Positions 50,791-60,220 of a stretch of 64,000 nucleotides of DNA are shown here, in pieces; position 1 is the first letter of the stretch, and each line of letters begins with the position of its first letter. The stretch is from NCBI GenBank assembly GCA_964418585.1, contig CAYQMG010000067.1, positions 1 through 64,000 of the forward strand, in the 5' to 3' direction. A program made the position numbers and the translations under genes. Below the pieces are notes generated by a model, which saw only the letters and a program-made list of their open reading frames with translations, was not told the DNA's origin and ran no database searches. Source of the stretch: JAJRTE01 sp964418585. GTDB taxonomy: Bacteria > Myxococcota_A > UBA796 > JAJRTE01.

Positions 50791-53100
50791 ATGGCGGACT
50801 CAGACACCCCTACCCGCAGATTCATCCGCGACACGCACGGGCGGCGGTTCGAACTGACGACCTTGCTCGGGCGTGGGAGCTTTGGCAAGGTGTATCGAGC
50901 CCAGCACGAGGGGTCGGATGAGGTTTTGGCTGCCAAGCTACCCTTGAGCGAGGAGGATCTGCCTGGGGAGGCGCCGACCCAGGAACTCAGGTCGCTTTAC
51001 AGCCGGCTTCTTCGGGACGAGGCGGCCCAGTTGAGAAAACTGCCACCGAACCGCGTCCCTGGGATCCACGGGATTGTCGATGGGGGCGGGGCTGTTCCCT
51101 GCCTGTTGATGACTTACTACGAGGACAGCCTGCTCGAGCGTCTTCGCAAGGGGATGACCTTTGCCGAGCTGTGTGGCGCGATGGCCCGAACGTGCCGGGC
51201 CCTCGAGGTGATTCACGCCACCGGTCAGACGCACGGGAATTTGAAGCCGGGGAACATCTTCTTTTTCACCGACGAGGACGGTCAGCCCCAGGTACGACTG
51301 ACCGATCCCTTGACGCCCTTGTACCTCAAGAGTCTGGATGCCCTGGCGGCGCGGGATTCCAGTGTGGCCGGATGGTTGCCGCCGGAGGTGCTCGGGCCGG
51401 GCACCCAGCTTCCCTTGCCGCGCAGTGCGGATGCGTTTTGTATTGGAAAGCTTGTCTACGAGGCCATTGTCCATCCGGAGAATCTGACCACCAGCTTCTC
51501 CGGTCGGACCGGTCCATTTCTTGGAGCCATCGACAAGGGCCGTATCAACAAATTTCGCACGGCGCTGGCCACCCGGTTACACGAAGGCAATTCGAATCCT
51601 CATGTCCGCGAGCTGCTTATCAAGCGGGCGACCTCCTTCCTGGTGCGGGCTCTTTCGCAGGAGGTGGATCCTTCCCCGCCCTACCGGTTCTATTCGATGG
51701 CGGAAATGGCCAACCGCCTGGAGGAGCTGCAGGGGCTTTTTCATCCCGGGTTCGCCCAGATGGGTTCGCTCATCTCGGGTTCCTCGCATGCGGATGGGGC
51801 GTTCTACGCCGGGGAGGAGGTGCGGTTCACCCTTTCGTTCCGTTGCCACGGCGGGATTGACGACGTGGACCTCATCACGTGCATGACCTATGTCCGGGAT
51901 CTGGTGGCCGAGGAGAAGGTTCGGGACGCAGGAGTGGAGGTGGTGCCGAACCACGACGGGCATCGATTCCGGTTTACGTTTCGAATTCCAAACCTGAAGC
52001 CGGGGCACTACTTGGTTCGGGTCGCGTTGGCCATCAAGGGTTCTCCGGGCAAGCCGGTCCATCGGGACCTCACGTTTTCGGTGCATGAGGAAACTGCTGA
52101 GGATGGGAGCGGTGCGTGGCCCGGATCTCGAGAAGGTACTGAGGAGTCGGGAACCGACTCGAGGGATTCGACCTACTCCATGGATGTGATCCCCCCGGAC
52201 CTGTTGCAGGACTGGCGGACCGAGCCCACGCGCCGACGGTTCGGGCGTGCCGTCAAGGCCTTCACTCAGGTCGAATCGTCGGACCGTTCCGAGTCGGAAC
52301 GCGCGTCCGAAAAAGAACGCAAGGACACGGACCGCACCGACTCCGGGAGTGCCATTGTGTGGTCTTCAGAGCGGGACGAGCGGCGGGGTCCTTCTGCCAC
52401 CGCCGATGACCTGGACGATCGCCCTGCTCGCCTGGTGGTGCGTCCTACCAGCGGTTCGAAGGAACTCGAGGCGGCAGAGGCGGAGGACCGGGGGGAGGGC
52501 GGTTCGTCTGGGCGGCGAGGGGGGAAGGAGGGGAAGCGGCGGGATCGGGACGAGGTGCGTGAACGCGCGACCGGCGTTTCGGGTGGGAGGAGCCGTGAAG
52601 GGTCGTCTCGCAAGGGTCGGCCCCGGACCTCGGTTGGGGCGGCTCCGGTGGGCCGGGATGCCGCACGTCATCCCGAGCATGCGCCGGCACAGGCTCGAGA
52701 ATCCCGTCGGGAGCCCTCAACAGGGAAGGGATTTCTGTCCCAGGCCTGGGAGCGGGCCTTCGGTGCCGAGGCTCGAGGCTCGTCCACCGGGTCTGACGAG
52801 GTGAAGAAGGGGCGGACTGGTGCGGAGGAGAGGAAGAGGACTTCGGAGCCATCGTCCCGGCGCGGGGATCGGGAAGGAGGAGGCGGGTCGTCTGACGAAC
52901 GCCGGTCCGGGCCTCCCCGGGACCCGGCGGGCAGCCGACGTGGGTACTACGACCAGGCACGCACCCTGCCCAGCGCGCAGGACGACGCCTTTTTCAAGCG
53001 TGGCGCACTCAAGACGCAACACCAGGTGATTCTCATCGGGGCCCTTTCACTGGGGGCCGTTTGCATCGTGGCCCTGGCCATCGTCTTGATTTTCCTCTGA
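50791..53100 (+). CDS. Tail-anchored Ser/Thr kinase-like protein, probable pseudokinase (769 aa)
   Basis: Residues 15-310 have the protein-kinase fold: Gly loop LLGRGSFGKVYRA, Lys49 in VLAAKL, Glu77 as the helix-C acid, and LKPGNIFFF. The catalytic loop reads THGNLKPGN, so the essential Asp is Asn150, while the metal Asp remains in LTDPLT (Asp172, for DFG). The APE region is also altered (LPPEVL). A beta domain follows (about 320-430, GEEVRFTLSFRCHGGIDDVD), then about 270 residues of Arg/Ser/Glu/Gly-rich, probably disordered sequence. The last 24 residues form one membrane helix (VILIGALSLGAVCIVALAI), leaving the kinase part in the cytoplasm. Binding or scaffolding rather than phosphorylation is inferred. 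Confidence 0.82.
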   Translation: MADSDTPTRRFIRDTHGRRFELTTLLGRGSFGKVYRAQHEGSDEVLAAKLPLSEEDLPGEAPTQELRSLYSRLLRDEAAQLRKLPPNRVPGIHGIVDGGGAVPCLLMTYYEDSLLERLRKGMTFAELCGAMARTCRALEVIHATGQTHGNLKPGNIFFFTDEDGQPQVRLTDPLTPLYLKSLDALAARDSSVAGWLPPEVLGPGTQLPLPRSADAFCIGKLVYEAIVHPENLTTSFSGRTGPFLGAIDKGRINKFRTALATRLHEGNSNPHVRELLIKRATSFLVRALSQEVDPSPPYRFYSMAEMANRLEELQGLFHPGFAQMGSLISGSSHADGAFYAGEEVRFTLSFRCHGGIDDVDLITCMTYVRDLVAEEKVRDAGVEVVPNHDGHRFRFTFRIPNLKPGHYLVRVALAIKGSPGKPVHRDLTFSVHEETAEDGSGAWPGSREGTEESGTDSRDSTYSMDVIPPDLLQDWRTEPTRRRFGRAVKAFTQVESSDRSESERASEKERKDTDRTDSGSAIVWSSERDERRGPSATADDLDDRPARLVVRPTSGSKELEAAEAEDRGEGGSSGRRGGKEGKRRDRDEVRERATGVSGGRSREGSSRKGRPRTSVGAAPVGRDAARHPEHAPAQARESRREPSTGKGFLSQAWERAFGAEARGSSTGSDEVKKGRTGAEERKRTSEPSSRRGDREGGGGSSDERRSGPPRDPAGSRRGYYDQARTLPSAQDDAFFKRGALKTQHQVILIGALSLGAVCIVALAIVLIFL

Positions 53101-53757
53101 GGACAGTGTCGTTGCCTCTGCGTCTCCAGGGTGGGACCGCGCACCTCCACCGCCATGGAATCCGGTGCCCACGAGGAAGATCTCGACCGATTCCTTCCTG
53201 GAACTCTTCGGCTTGACCCGCTTGAATCGGCCGAAACGTCCCCGGATGTCGCGCACGAAGGGCTCGAGGTCCACCCCCTGGAACGCCTTGCATACCCAGG
53301 CGCCTCCAGGCTGGAGCACTTGTTCCGCAGCCTCGAAGGCAGCACGACACAGCGCCATGGAGCGGAAGTGGTCCACCTCCTTGTGCCCGGACGTGCTGGG
53401 TGCCATGTCACTCAGCAGTACATCGACCCGGTCGATCCCCAGGACCCCCGGGAGTCCCGCCGCAACCACCTCGAGGAGGTCTGCCTGAAGCGCTGTGACC
53501 CCATGGGGCAGGGGACCGGCGAGGGGTTTTCGGTCCAGGGCGATGACCCGGCCGCCCGGGGCCACCTTGTGTGCCGCGTACTGGACCCACGAGCCGGGTG
53601 CCGCGCCCAGGTCGAGCACCACCTGGCCGGGCTTCAGGATTCGAAATCGCGCATCGATCTCCTGGATCTTGTACACGGACCGTGCCAGGTACTTCTCCGC
53701 CTTGGCCTTCCGAAAATAGTGATCCTGGCGTTTCCCAGGTTTGTGCCTGCCTCGCAT
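53047..53757 (-). CDS. rlmE: 23S rRNA 2'-O-methyltransferase RlmE (FtsJ family, 236 aa)
   Basis: ATG 53757 begins MRGRHKPGKRQDHYFRKAKA, the usual N-terminus; the frame's earlier TTG has no support. The SAM-binding motif is VVLDLGAAPGSWVQYAA. The K-D-K-E catalytic tetrad can be read as Lys in LARSVYKIQEID, Asp in VLLSDMAPSTSG, Lys in WVCKAFQG and Glu in KESVEIFLVG. It methylates U2552 of 23S rRNA late in 50S assembly. The last 18 codons overlap the 3' end of the convergent kinase-like gene by 54 nt, and the C-terminal tail is unlike other RlmE proteins. Confidence 0.93.
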   Translation of the reverse strand: MRGRHKPGKRQDHYFRKAKAEKYLARSVYKIQEIDARFRILKPGQVVLDLGAAPGSWVQYAAHKVAPGGRVIALDRKPLAGPLPHGVTALQADLLEVVAAGLPGVLGIDRVDVLLSDMAPSTSGHKEVDHFRSMALCRAAFEAAEQVLQPGGAWVCKAFQGVDLEPFVRDIRGRFGRFKRVKPKSSRKESVEIFLVGTGFHGGGGARSHPGDAEATTLSSEENQDDGQGHDANGPQ

Positions 53758-53850
53758 GCCCTGCCACCGCCTCCAGGCCTGAACCCTTCCCCGGGCGCCC
53801 CCGTGCAACCGTGGGCAGTTGGGAGTGATGTCCGGAGCCGTTCGTTCCGA

Positions 53851-53856
53851 TATACT
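53851..53856 (+). promoter_or_regulatory. Candidate -10 box for the thrombospondin-3/vWA lipoprotein gene
   Basis: TATACT, with no convincing -35 at the right distance. It lies about 95 nt before the ATG at 53948. Confidence 0.3.
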
Positions 53857-53947
53857 CGAGTAGGCTGCTAGCGTAACCTGACACGCGCGTCATGGCCACC
53901 GCTTCGAGCGTGCGGTGAGCCGGCGCCTGGTCAGTCCAGAGGACATC

Positions 53948-55960
53948 ATGAACGTGATACATCCACCCGCAGGCCCGTTCGGCTCCGGGGTCGGTCGCCT
54001 CGGCGCCTCCTTCTGGATTTCCATCGCCCTCACCCTTGTGGTCGGGTGCGTGGGGGAGCGGACAACCCCTGGCGAGGACGCCTCCGCCACCCTCAGCTAC
54101 CGGGACTCCGACGAGGACACCATCATCGACGTGCACGAGGGGCCGGACGACAGCGATGCCGACGGGGTACCCGACTATCTGGACACCGACAGCGACGGAG
54201 ACACCATTCCGGACAGCCTCGAGGCGGGCGACACGGATCCCTTGACATTCCCGTGGGACTCGGACGAGGACGGGACCGCGGATTTCCAGGATCGGGACAG
54301 TGACGACAACGGAATTCTGGATGCCGAGGAAGTGGGGATGGACCCGCTGAACCCGCTGGACCTGGACCAGGACGGCATCGCCGATTTTCGGGACCCGGAC
54401 AACGACGGCGACGGATTGCTGGACCGGCTCGAGATCGGCGCCGCCTTGCCGTTGGATTCTGATCGGGACGGTCTTCCCGACTACCTGGACGCGGACTCGG
54501 ACGGCGACACCATCCTGGACGCCGACGAGGCCCGGGTGGACCCTCGAGGCCATCCCGAGGACCTGGACCGCGATGGGGTTCCCAACTACCGGGATCTGGA
54601 TTCGGACGGAGACGGGTTTTCGGACCAGGACGAGGCAGGCGATACGGATCTCGCGACCGCGCCTCGAGATACCGATCTCGACGGAATTCCAGACTTTCTC
54701 GACCTGGACTCGGACGGCGACGGCGTGCTCGAGGTGGATGAGGTTTCGCTCGGAACCGACCCGTTCGTGCACGACACGGACGGCGATGGCTACTCCGACG
54801 GCGGCGAGATGGCCGCCCACTCCGATCCACTCGACCCCGAATCCGTTCCCCAGGGTTTGTACCTCGTCATTCCAGAACGAAGCCAGGTCACCGCCACCTT
54901 TGAATTCACCCCGGCCATCGCCATGGCGGACGTGATTTTCCTCCTGGATAGCACCGGATCGATGGGCGTCACGCTCAGTGCACTGGCTGCAGATTTCGCT
55001 CAGATCGTCTCGGACGTGAGCGCCCAGATCCCGGACGCCGCGTTCGGCGTTGTCACATTCCAGGACTACAACCAGATCGGAATGGGCGGTGGAGCGGACA
55101 AGCCCTTCGTGCTTCAGCAGCAGGTCACCACCGATCACGACGCGGTCCAGAACGCGCTGTCCGCGCTTTGGCCTGCGGGCGGGGGCGACCAGCCCGAGGC
55201 CACCCTGGAAGCCCTGTTTCAGGCTGCCACCGGGGTCGGATTCGACCAGGATTGCGATGGGTTCTTCGACAGCGCGACCGATGTGCCTCCCTTCCTGGCC
55301 GCTTCGGACGACCTTTTCTCCGGAAACGCTCCGGGCGCCTACGACGCCTCTGATCCCAGTACCGGGTTGATCGGGGGGGTGGGGTTCCGTCGATACGCCC
55401 TGCCGGTCTTCGTCTACACCACCGACGCACCGTTCCGGGACCCGGACGACGGGTATCCGGTCGCCGGCGCGTGCGGAAACGCGGCCACGGTTGACCGGGT
55501 TGTGGATGCCGTCGCATCGGTGGGGGGCAAACTCATCGGCGTGAACGCTGGCGAGGAACTCGAAGTCACCACGGACATGACCGAACTGGCCAATGCAACG
55601 TCATCGTTTGCAGATCTGGACGGCGACGGTCTCTTGGAGCCGTTGGTTTTCAATTCACAGGGCGGCGGTGAAATCGTCGATGCGGTCGTCGCCGGGGTCT
55701 CCGCATTTCACGAAACCGGAGAATTCCAACGGGTGGAGCTGGCCATCGAATCCGATGCCTGGGGCTTTGTGGCCGACATCGACCCTCCTTTCTATTCCAA
55801 GGTCCAGCCCGGGCAACCGCTGGCCTTCACGCTCACCCTGTTCGGCGCCAGCCCCGCTTCCGGGGATGACACATTCTACCTGCTCAACCTGGTCGTGCTC
55901 GGTGACGGCGCCACCCGACTGGACGAGCAACAGGTCTTGATCGTGGTACCCGGCGCCTAG
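53948..55960 (+). CDS. Thrombospondin type 3 repeat / vWA domain lipoprotein (670 aa)
   Basis: ATG 53948 with GAGG six bases upstream. The signal sequence ends in ALTLVVGC (Cys34). Residues about 55-295 are a run of Asp-rich calcium-binding repeats such as DSDGDTIPDSLEAGDTDP and DTDLDGIPDFLDLDSDGDG. A von Willebrand A-type domain starts near 328: DVIFLLDSTGSMG carries the MIDAS DxSxS-type site, followed by FGVVTFQDYNQIG and, at about 490-580, YALPVFVYTTDAPF. A C-terminal beta-sandwich closes the protein. It is probably a cell-surface adhesion or matrix protein. Unrelated in fold to the FG-GAP pair but similar in Asp-rich composition. Confidence 0.87.
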   Translation: MNVIHPPAGPFGSGVGRLGASFWISIALTLVVGCVGERTTPGEDASATLSYRDSDEDTIIDVHEGPDDSDADGVPDYLDTDSDGDTIPDSLEAGDTDPLTFPWDSDEDGTADFQDRDSDDNGILDAEEVGMDPLNPLDLDQDGIADFRDPDNDGDGLLDRLEIGAALPLDSDRDGLPDYLDADSDGDTILDADEARVDPRGHPEDLDRDGVPNYRDLDSDGDGFSDQDEAGDTDLATAPRDTDLDGIPDFLDLDSDGDGVLEVDEVSLGTDPFVHDTDGDGYSDGGEMAAHSDPLDPESVPQGLYLVIPERSQVTATFEFTPAIAMADVIFLLDSTGSMGVTLSALAADFAQIVSDVSAQIPDAAFGVVTFQDYNQIGMGGGADKPFVLQQQVTTDHDAVQNALSALWPAGGGDQPEATLEALFQAATGVGFDQDCDGFFDSATDVPPFLAASDDLFSGNAPGAYDASDPSTGLIGGVGFRRYALPVFVYTTDAPFRDPDDGYPVAGACGNAATVDRVVDAVASVGGKLIGVNAGEELEVTTDMTELANATSSFADLDGDGLLEPLVFNSQGGGEIVDAVVAGVSAFHETGEFQRVELAIESDAWGFVADIDPPFYSKVQPGQPLAFTLTLFGASPASGDDTFYLLNLVVLGDGATRLDEQQVLIVVPGA

Positions 55961-56207
55961 GAACCTCACCCTGCAACCGGTTGTGCAACATCCTCGTCCC
56001 CCGCGTGCCCGCGCCTCCCTCGACGCTCGGATTCGTGCCGGAGCCCTACCGAGTGTGGGCAATCTCTCTCTGCGCGCAAGGTGGTGAGCGGTCTCGTCGT
56101 GGTGTGGGGCGTGCGGGGGGGGCAGGAACACCGGGGGCGTGGAGGGGAGGGCGGATGGAGATGCGGATGGAGGTGGAGATGGGGCGCCGGTATTGTTTCG
56201 AGGATTG

Positions 56208-58739
56208 TTATTCTTCTGTGATGGCGGGCCGATTCATGCGGGTGACCGAATGGATACTGAAGAGAGGCGCGCCGGGAGGTTGGTGGGCGAGGCTGCTGAG
56301 GTGATTGTCGAAGAACCAGTTGCGCTTGGGGGCGTTGTAGATGGGGCTGCCGTACTTCCAAGGCTGCCGTTGATAGACAGAGGCGAACCCGATGACGAAC
56401 GCTCCGGCGATGGAGGTGGTCTTTCCGGACCAGTTTTCGAGGAACCGGGGGAAGTTTTCGACGCCTCCTCCGTAGTGTGAGCTATCCGCGGTCTCGACGT
56501 TGCCGGAGAGGATCAGCAGGTGGTAGGTGCTGTTGGTGGCGACTCGAGAGCAGAATCCGGAGCAGGTATCGAACCAGGGGCCTTCATCGTCCTCCCAGTT
56601 GTCGGAGAGCAGAGTCAGAGCATCGGCGGCAAAGAGGATGGGAACCCAGGGGGTGGCGGACGCCGAGGAAGCGTCCGAGTTGGTGTTGGTGCTGCCCAGC
56701 ACGTAGGCGGGGAGATTGGTGACGAGGGACAGGCCGTTCGGGAACGTGTCCATGTCGATGGCGGCGCCGTTGACGAACCGGACTGCGTTGGGGCGTCCGG
56801 TGGGGGTTACCGCGTCGTTGCAGGTCGGTACGGTGAAGTAAGGTTCGAATCCGTCGTCCGGGTCGTTGTTTGAAGGAGGGCCGCTGAGGGCGATTCGCTG
56901 ACTTCCCGGGACGAAGCCGAGGCTGTCGGAGCAGAGGGGGAAGGGGAGGGCGTCCTGGACCATGGAAGTGCTGTAGGAGCGCGCCTGGGTCGGGTCCGAG
57001 ACCGTGCCTTGGGAGGGCCAGAGGGCGGGCAAGTCACCGGGGAATCCGTCCATGGAGCCGGCCCAGGAAAAGGCGATGTAGACGATGCCGTTGAATGTGG
57101 CGCCACCGTCGAAATAGGAGCCGAGTTCTCCGGGCGTCGTGTCCGCCATGGCCTGGGCAAAGGCCTCGAGGTCGAAGTTGACCGGGAGGATGTGTCCCTT
57201 GTCAGGTTCGGTGTTCTGCACGCGGTAGTCGGTGAAGCCGCTGCGCGCTCCTTGCAAGTACTGGACATCGAACATGGGCACAGGCACGCCTCCCTCGAGG
57301 GTTTCACACAGCGGTTCCGAGGCGGGGCGCAGCTTCAACGCCGCGGTGCACTTGTTCTGACCGTTGCACCGGTCGCAGAAATAGCTTTTCGCATGTCCAT
57401 CCACGTCCGTGTAGGTTCTCGAGTTGCTTCCCTGTGCCCAGAAACCGGGAACCACTCGAGAACCGTCCCGAAACAGGGTCCCGTAGGAGATGACCCCCCG
57501 GTGGTCCTCGAACAGGCGTTGCGAGACCGGGTCATACTCGTAGTAGGAGAATCGGTGCGGCACCGACGGCCACCCCAGCGCGTCCGCCAGGTCCGACTGG
57601 CCCACGGCAAGCACGGTGTCGCCCTCGAGTCCCCCGGGGCGGGTGGAGAACGACCCGGGATGGTCCGACCAGATCGGCTTGCCCGGCCACGTTCCATCGT
57701 TGATGTACCAGACCCCGTCGAGGATTCGAACATCGGCCTTCCAGGCAAACTTCTGGTCGCGAATGGACCCCGAGTCCTCCGGCCGCACCGGGTCGATCAG
57801 GACTCGAGTCGTGTTGGCGTTGCTGATTTTCTCCTGGCGTGCGTTGAGTCCTGCCTGGGTGTCCGGCGTCCCGGTCACGGGCAGTCGCAAGATGGGTACC
57901 CCGTGTGCCTGGTCCTTCACGTGCCCTTGCCACATGCTGGCTGCGTAGGCGGCCCAATCCATCCCAGAACCGTCGCAGTCGGTGCACCCCGAGGAGGTGC
58001 TGCTGTCCATGAACACGTAGTCGGTGCCGTTGGACACCCAGACGCCCTTTCCTGCCGTGCGTCGACACCGGGGGTCGGAAGCCAGGATACGGCCTGAAGC
58101 GGTAACACGATCGATTCTGAACTTGTTGTTGCTCCCCAGGCAGAGGTCTCCGTTGGCGTGCACTCTGCCCGGGTTCACCGTCATGGCCGGTCCGGGAAAG
58201 ACGTCGGTGTATCCCGCGCCGAAGACAAAAAACTGGAACATGCTGATCTTGCCCAGGAGCACGTTCAGGTGGACGTCGGCCCGATACCCCCCGTCCGCGG
58301 TGCGCGCCACGATGTCCATGGCCACGGGCTTCTGGAGCGCGTTCATCCCCTCGAACGGCCCGTTGGGCACCAGGCCGTAGTAGGCGTCCCCCGCGGACTC
58401 GAGGTTGAACTGCTCCAGTTCGTACCCGGGCACCTCCGGCGGGGGGATGTTGTCCGGATTGCCCAGGTCGGCCGTGGATGGGTCAGGATTGTCGAACAGG
58501 TAGGCCTGAACTTCCTCGATGGCGATCCGGCTCATGCCGTCCGCCACGTAAAAGGTCTGCCGCCGCTTGAGCATGTCGGTGGTGCTCATGGCGCTCTTTT
58601 CGGTGCGAAGCAAGAACGTGACCGTGATGGCCGAAGCCACCAGGGCGACGACCGTAACCACGAGCAGCATGTTGCCCCGGCTGCCTCGGCTGGTCTCACG
58701 GCCTGGATGGGCCTGGACAGGTGTTTCTGTAACATGCAT
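56208..58739 (-). CDS. Very large PilX-like minor pilus protein (843 aa)
   Basis: Starts with GGGAGG 8 nt upstream. The N-terminus has a PilX-type membrane anchor (RGNMLLVVTVVALVASAITV) followed by TEKSAMSTTDMLKRRQTFYV and ADGMSRIAIEEVQAYL, the helical spine of type IV pilin-like proteins; there is no classical prepilin cleavage Glu. The remaining 750 residues are a Cys-containing globular region with calcium- or beta-type segments and no recognised family. PilX proteins are normally about 150-250 aa, so this is several times larger, as in some deltaproteobacterial minor pilins. Last gene of the prepilin operon, 24 nt after pilW. Confidence 0.75.
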   Translation of the reverse strand: MHVTETPVQAHPGRETSRGSRGNMLLVVTVVALVASAITVTFLLRTEKSAMSTTDMLKRRQTFYVADGMSRIAIEEVQAYLFDNPDPSTADLGNPDNIPPPEVPGYELEQFNLESAGDAYYGLVPNGPFEGMNALQKPVAMDIVARTADGGYRADVHLNVLLGKISMFQFFVFGAGYTDVFPGPAMTVNPGRVHANGDLCLGSNNKFRIDRVTASGRILASDPRCRRTAGKGVWVSNGTDYVFMDSSTSSGCTDCDGSGMDWAAYAASMWQGHVKDQAHGVPILRLPVTGTPDTQAGLNARQEKISNANTTRVLIDPVRPEDSGSIRDQKFAWKADVRILDGVWYINDGTWPGKPIWSDHPGSFSTRPGGLEGDTVLAVGQSDLADALGWPSVPHRFSYYEYDPVSQRLFEDHRGVISYGTLFRDGSRVVPGFWAQGSNSRTYTDVDGHAKSYFCDRCNGQNKCTAALKLRPASEPLCETLEGGVPVPMFDVQYLQGARSGFTDYRVQNTEPDKGHILPVNFDLEAFAQAMADTTPGELGSYFDGGATFNGIVYIAFSWAGSMDGFPGDLPALWPSQGTVSDPTQARSYSTSMVQDALPFPLCSDSLGFVPGSQRIALSGPPSNNDPDDGFEPYFTVPTCNDAVTPTGRPNAVRFVNGAAIDMDTFPNGLSLVTNLPAYVLGSTNTNSDASSASATPWVPILFAADALTLLSDNWEDDEGPWFDTCSGFCSRVATNSTYHLLILSGNVETADSSHYGGGVENFPRFLENWSGKTTSIAGAFVIGFASVYQRQPWKYGSPIYNAPKRNWFFDNHLSSLAHQPPGAPLFSIHSVTRMNRPAITEE

Positions 58740-58763
58740 GGCTCGAGCCTCCCTGTCGAACGG

Positions 58764-59762
58764 TCACCGCATGACGTCGTGGTTCCGCAGGCTGGTGGTC
58801 CCGACGAACGATCTCAGGATCCATCCCGAACGTGTTCGGAGGGGGCCATTCAGGATCTTGGCGGCACCCTGTCCAGTGCGGGTGCTGACCGGCGCGCCGA
58901 CCACCACGCCCACCCGGATGAGGCGAAGTTCGTCCCGACGTGCGGACTCGAGTCCCGGGGTCTGGGGGTCCTGAAAACGCTCCCCCGGTGCGTTGTATAG
59001 CCACTCGTCGTCGGGACCTCCCGTGTCGGTCACGTGCCAATCCCAGGGGGAAACGTCGTATCCGAGCGCTGCCTGGAGATCGAATACCCGGTCCGCCACC
59101 GTGCTGACCTCGAGCACGCCATCGTGATCCCGATCTTCCTCGAGTTTCAGTTCGCCGGTGTCCGTGTTCAGCCAGAGCGACTTGATGTTCACCACCGCCA
59201 GGGTCCCGTCCACCCAGGCGCCGTTGCTCGAGGGAGGGTGCTCCAGAGCCGCGGCCACGCCAAGGGTGAGCCGCGCCGTGCAGTTCGAGAGGGCGACTTC
59301 TTCCACCCGCCCCGTCCGCCAATGGGCCCGGTTGTCGCCCGGACCCGAGGAAAGCAGAACCTGTCGACCGGCGAATGCATCGGACAGGCAACACCCTTCC
59401 ACCTGGTCCACCTCCACCAGGTCGTCCTGCAGCCGGACAATGGCGCATTGCCACGAGGGATCTGCGAGTTCCGCCACGGTGAGCCGGTCGCTCCCGTTCC
59501 CTTGCCAGTCGTCTTCCACACCCACCGCGGCCCATGGTCGGATACTCCCGCCCCCGGCACACATCAGCTTGTCCGTCAGGTACTCCACCAGCAATGCTGT
59601 CTCGTCCCCCGCCAGGGACCCCACCTCCAGCCCGGCCAGAGAACCGCTCAGGTACAGAAGCACCTTCATGGCCATCGTGAGCACGATGCTGGAGATGGCC
59701 AGGGACATCAGCAACTCGGTCAACGTGAACCCGGACGACGTTTCCTGTTTCCCTCTGCTCAT
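58764..59762 (-). CDS. PilW-like minor prepilin (332 aa)
   Basis: ATG 59762 was chosen because it places the prepilin peptidase site close to the N-terminus: SSG followed by FTLTELLMSLAISSIVLTMA, with Glu at +5. The long C-terminal part is beta-rich (LVEVDQVEGCCLSDAFAGRQ, ELRLIRVGVVVGAPVSTRTG), as in PilW. Minor pilins prime pilus assembly and incorporate into the fibre tip. It starts 11 nt after the pilV-like stop. Confidence 0.82.
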   Translation of the reverse strand: MSRGKQETSSGFTLTELLMSLAISSIVLTMAMKVLLYLSGSLAGLEVGSLAGDETALLVEYLTDKLMCAGGGSIRPWAAVGVEDDWQGNGSDRLTVAELADPSWQCAIVRLQDDLVEVDQVEGCCLSDAFAGRQVLLSSGPGDNRAHWRTGRVEEVALSNCTARLTLGVAAALEHPPSSNGAWVDGTLAVVNIKSLWLNTDTGELKLEEDRDHDGVLEVSTVADRVFDLQAALGYDVSPWDWHVTDTGGPDDEWLYNAPGERFQDPQTPGLESARRDELRLIRVGVVVGAPVSTRTGQGAAKILNGPLRTRSGWILRSFVGTTSLRNHDVMR

Positions 59763-59773
59763 GGAAGCCAGCC

Positions 59774-60220
59774 TCAGTTTCTGAAGGTGAACCACCCTAT
59801 CTGCCGCGGAGTGCCCGATTCCTCCCACGATACGGTGAGGTCGATCCGCCGGATGTTGGCCACGGTTTCGTGCGGGGAAATCGACCAGCGGGCCGAGAAA
59901 AAGGCCTCGGTCGCCTGCTCTGTTCGCCGGCCGCTCCGATCGAACAGGGCCGTGTGGCTCGAATCCACTTCCAACGCAGGGTCAGAGGCATCCATGATGA
60001 GCAGTTGCTCGGTCAGTTCCTCCGCTATCGCGATGGCCTGTGCCCGGTTTCGTGTGTGCCGGAAAGCGTACTGGGCGCTGTTGACCACGCTGGTGAAGGA
60101 CGCCATCACGATACCGAGGATGACCACACTCATCAGCACCTCCGGCAAGGTCAACCCGGCCGACCCTCGAGCACGCCTCAGTCTCGGTGGGAACCCACCT
60201 CGTGAACCACCCTGCATCAT
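59774..60220 (-). CDS. PilV-like minor prepilin (148 aa)
   Basis: The first ATG of an ATGATG pair overlaps the stop of the upstream gene; GGAGG sits just before it. The processing site is GSAG followed by LTLPEVLMSVVILGIVMASF (Glu at +5). After the helix come VNSAQYAFRHTRNRAQAIAI and AEELTEQLLIMDASDP, the usual PilV spine. Product is a cleaved, methylated pilin-like subunit. Confidence 0.82.
   Translation of the reverse strand: MMQGGSRGGFPPRLRRARGSAGLTLPEVLMSVVILGIVMASFTSVVNSAQYAFRHTRNRAQAIAIAEELTEQLLIMDASDPALEVDSSHTALFDRSGRRTEQATEAFFSARWSISPHETVANIRRIDLTVSWEESGTPRQIGWFTFRN

Noticed and set aside
54060..54830. Apparent DNA tandem repeat in the thrombospondin-3 region
   Set aside because: Similarity is at the protein level (DSDGD units); the nucleotide copies differ, so this is a repeat-containing protein, not a DNA satellite or CRISPR.
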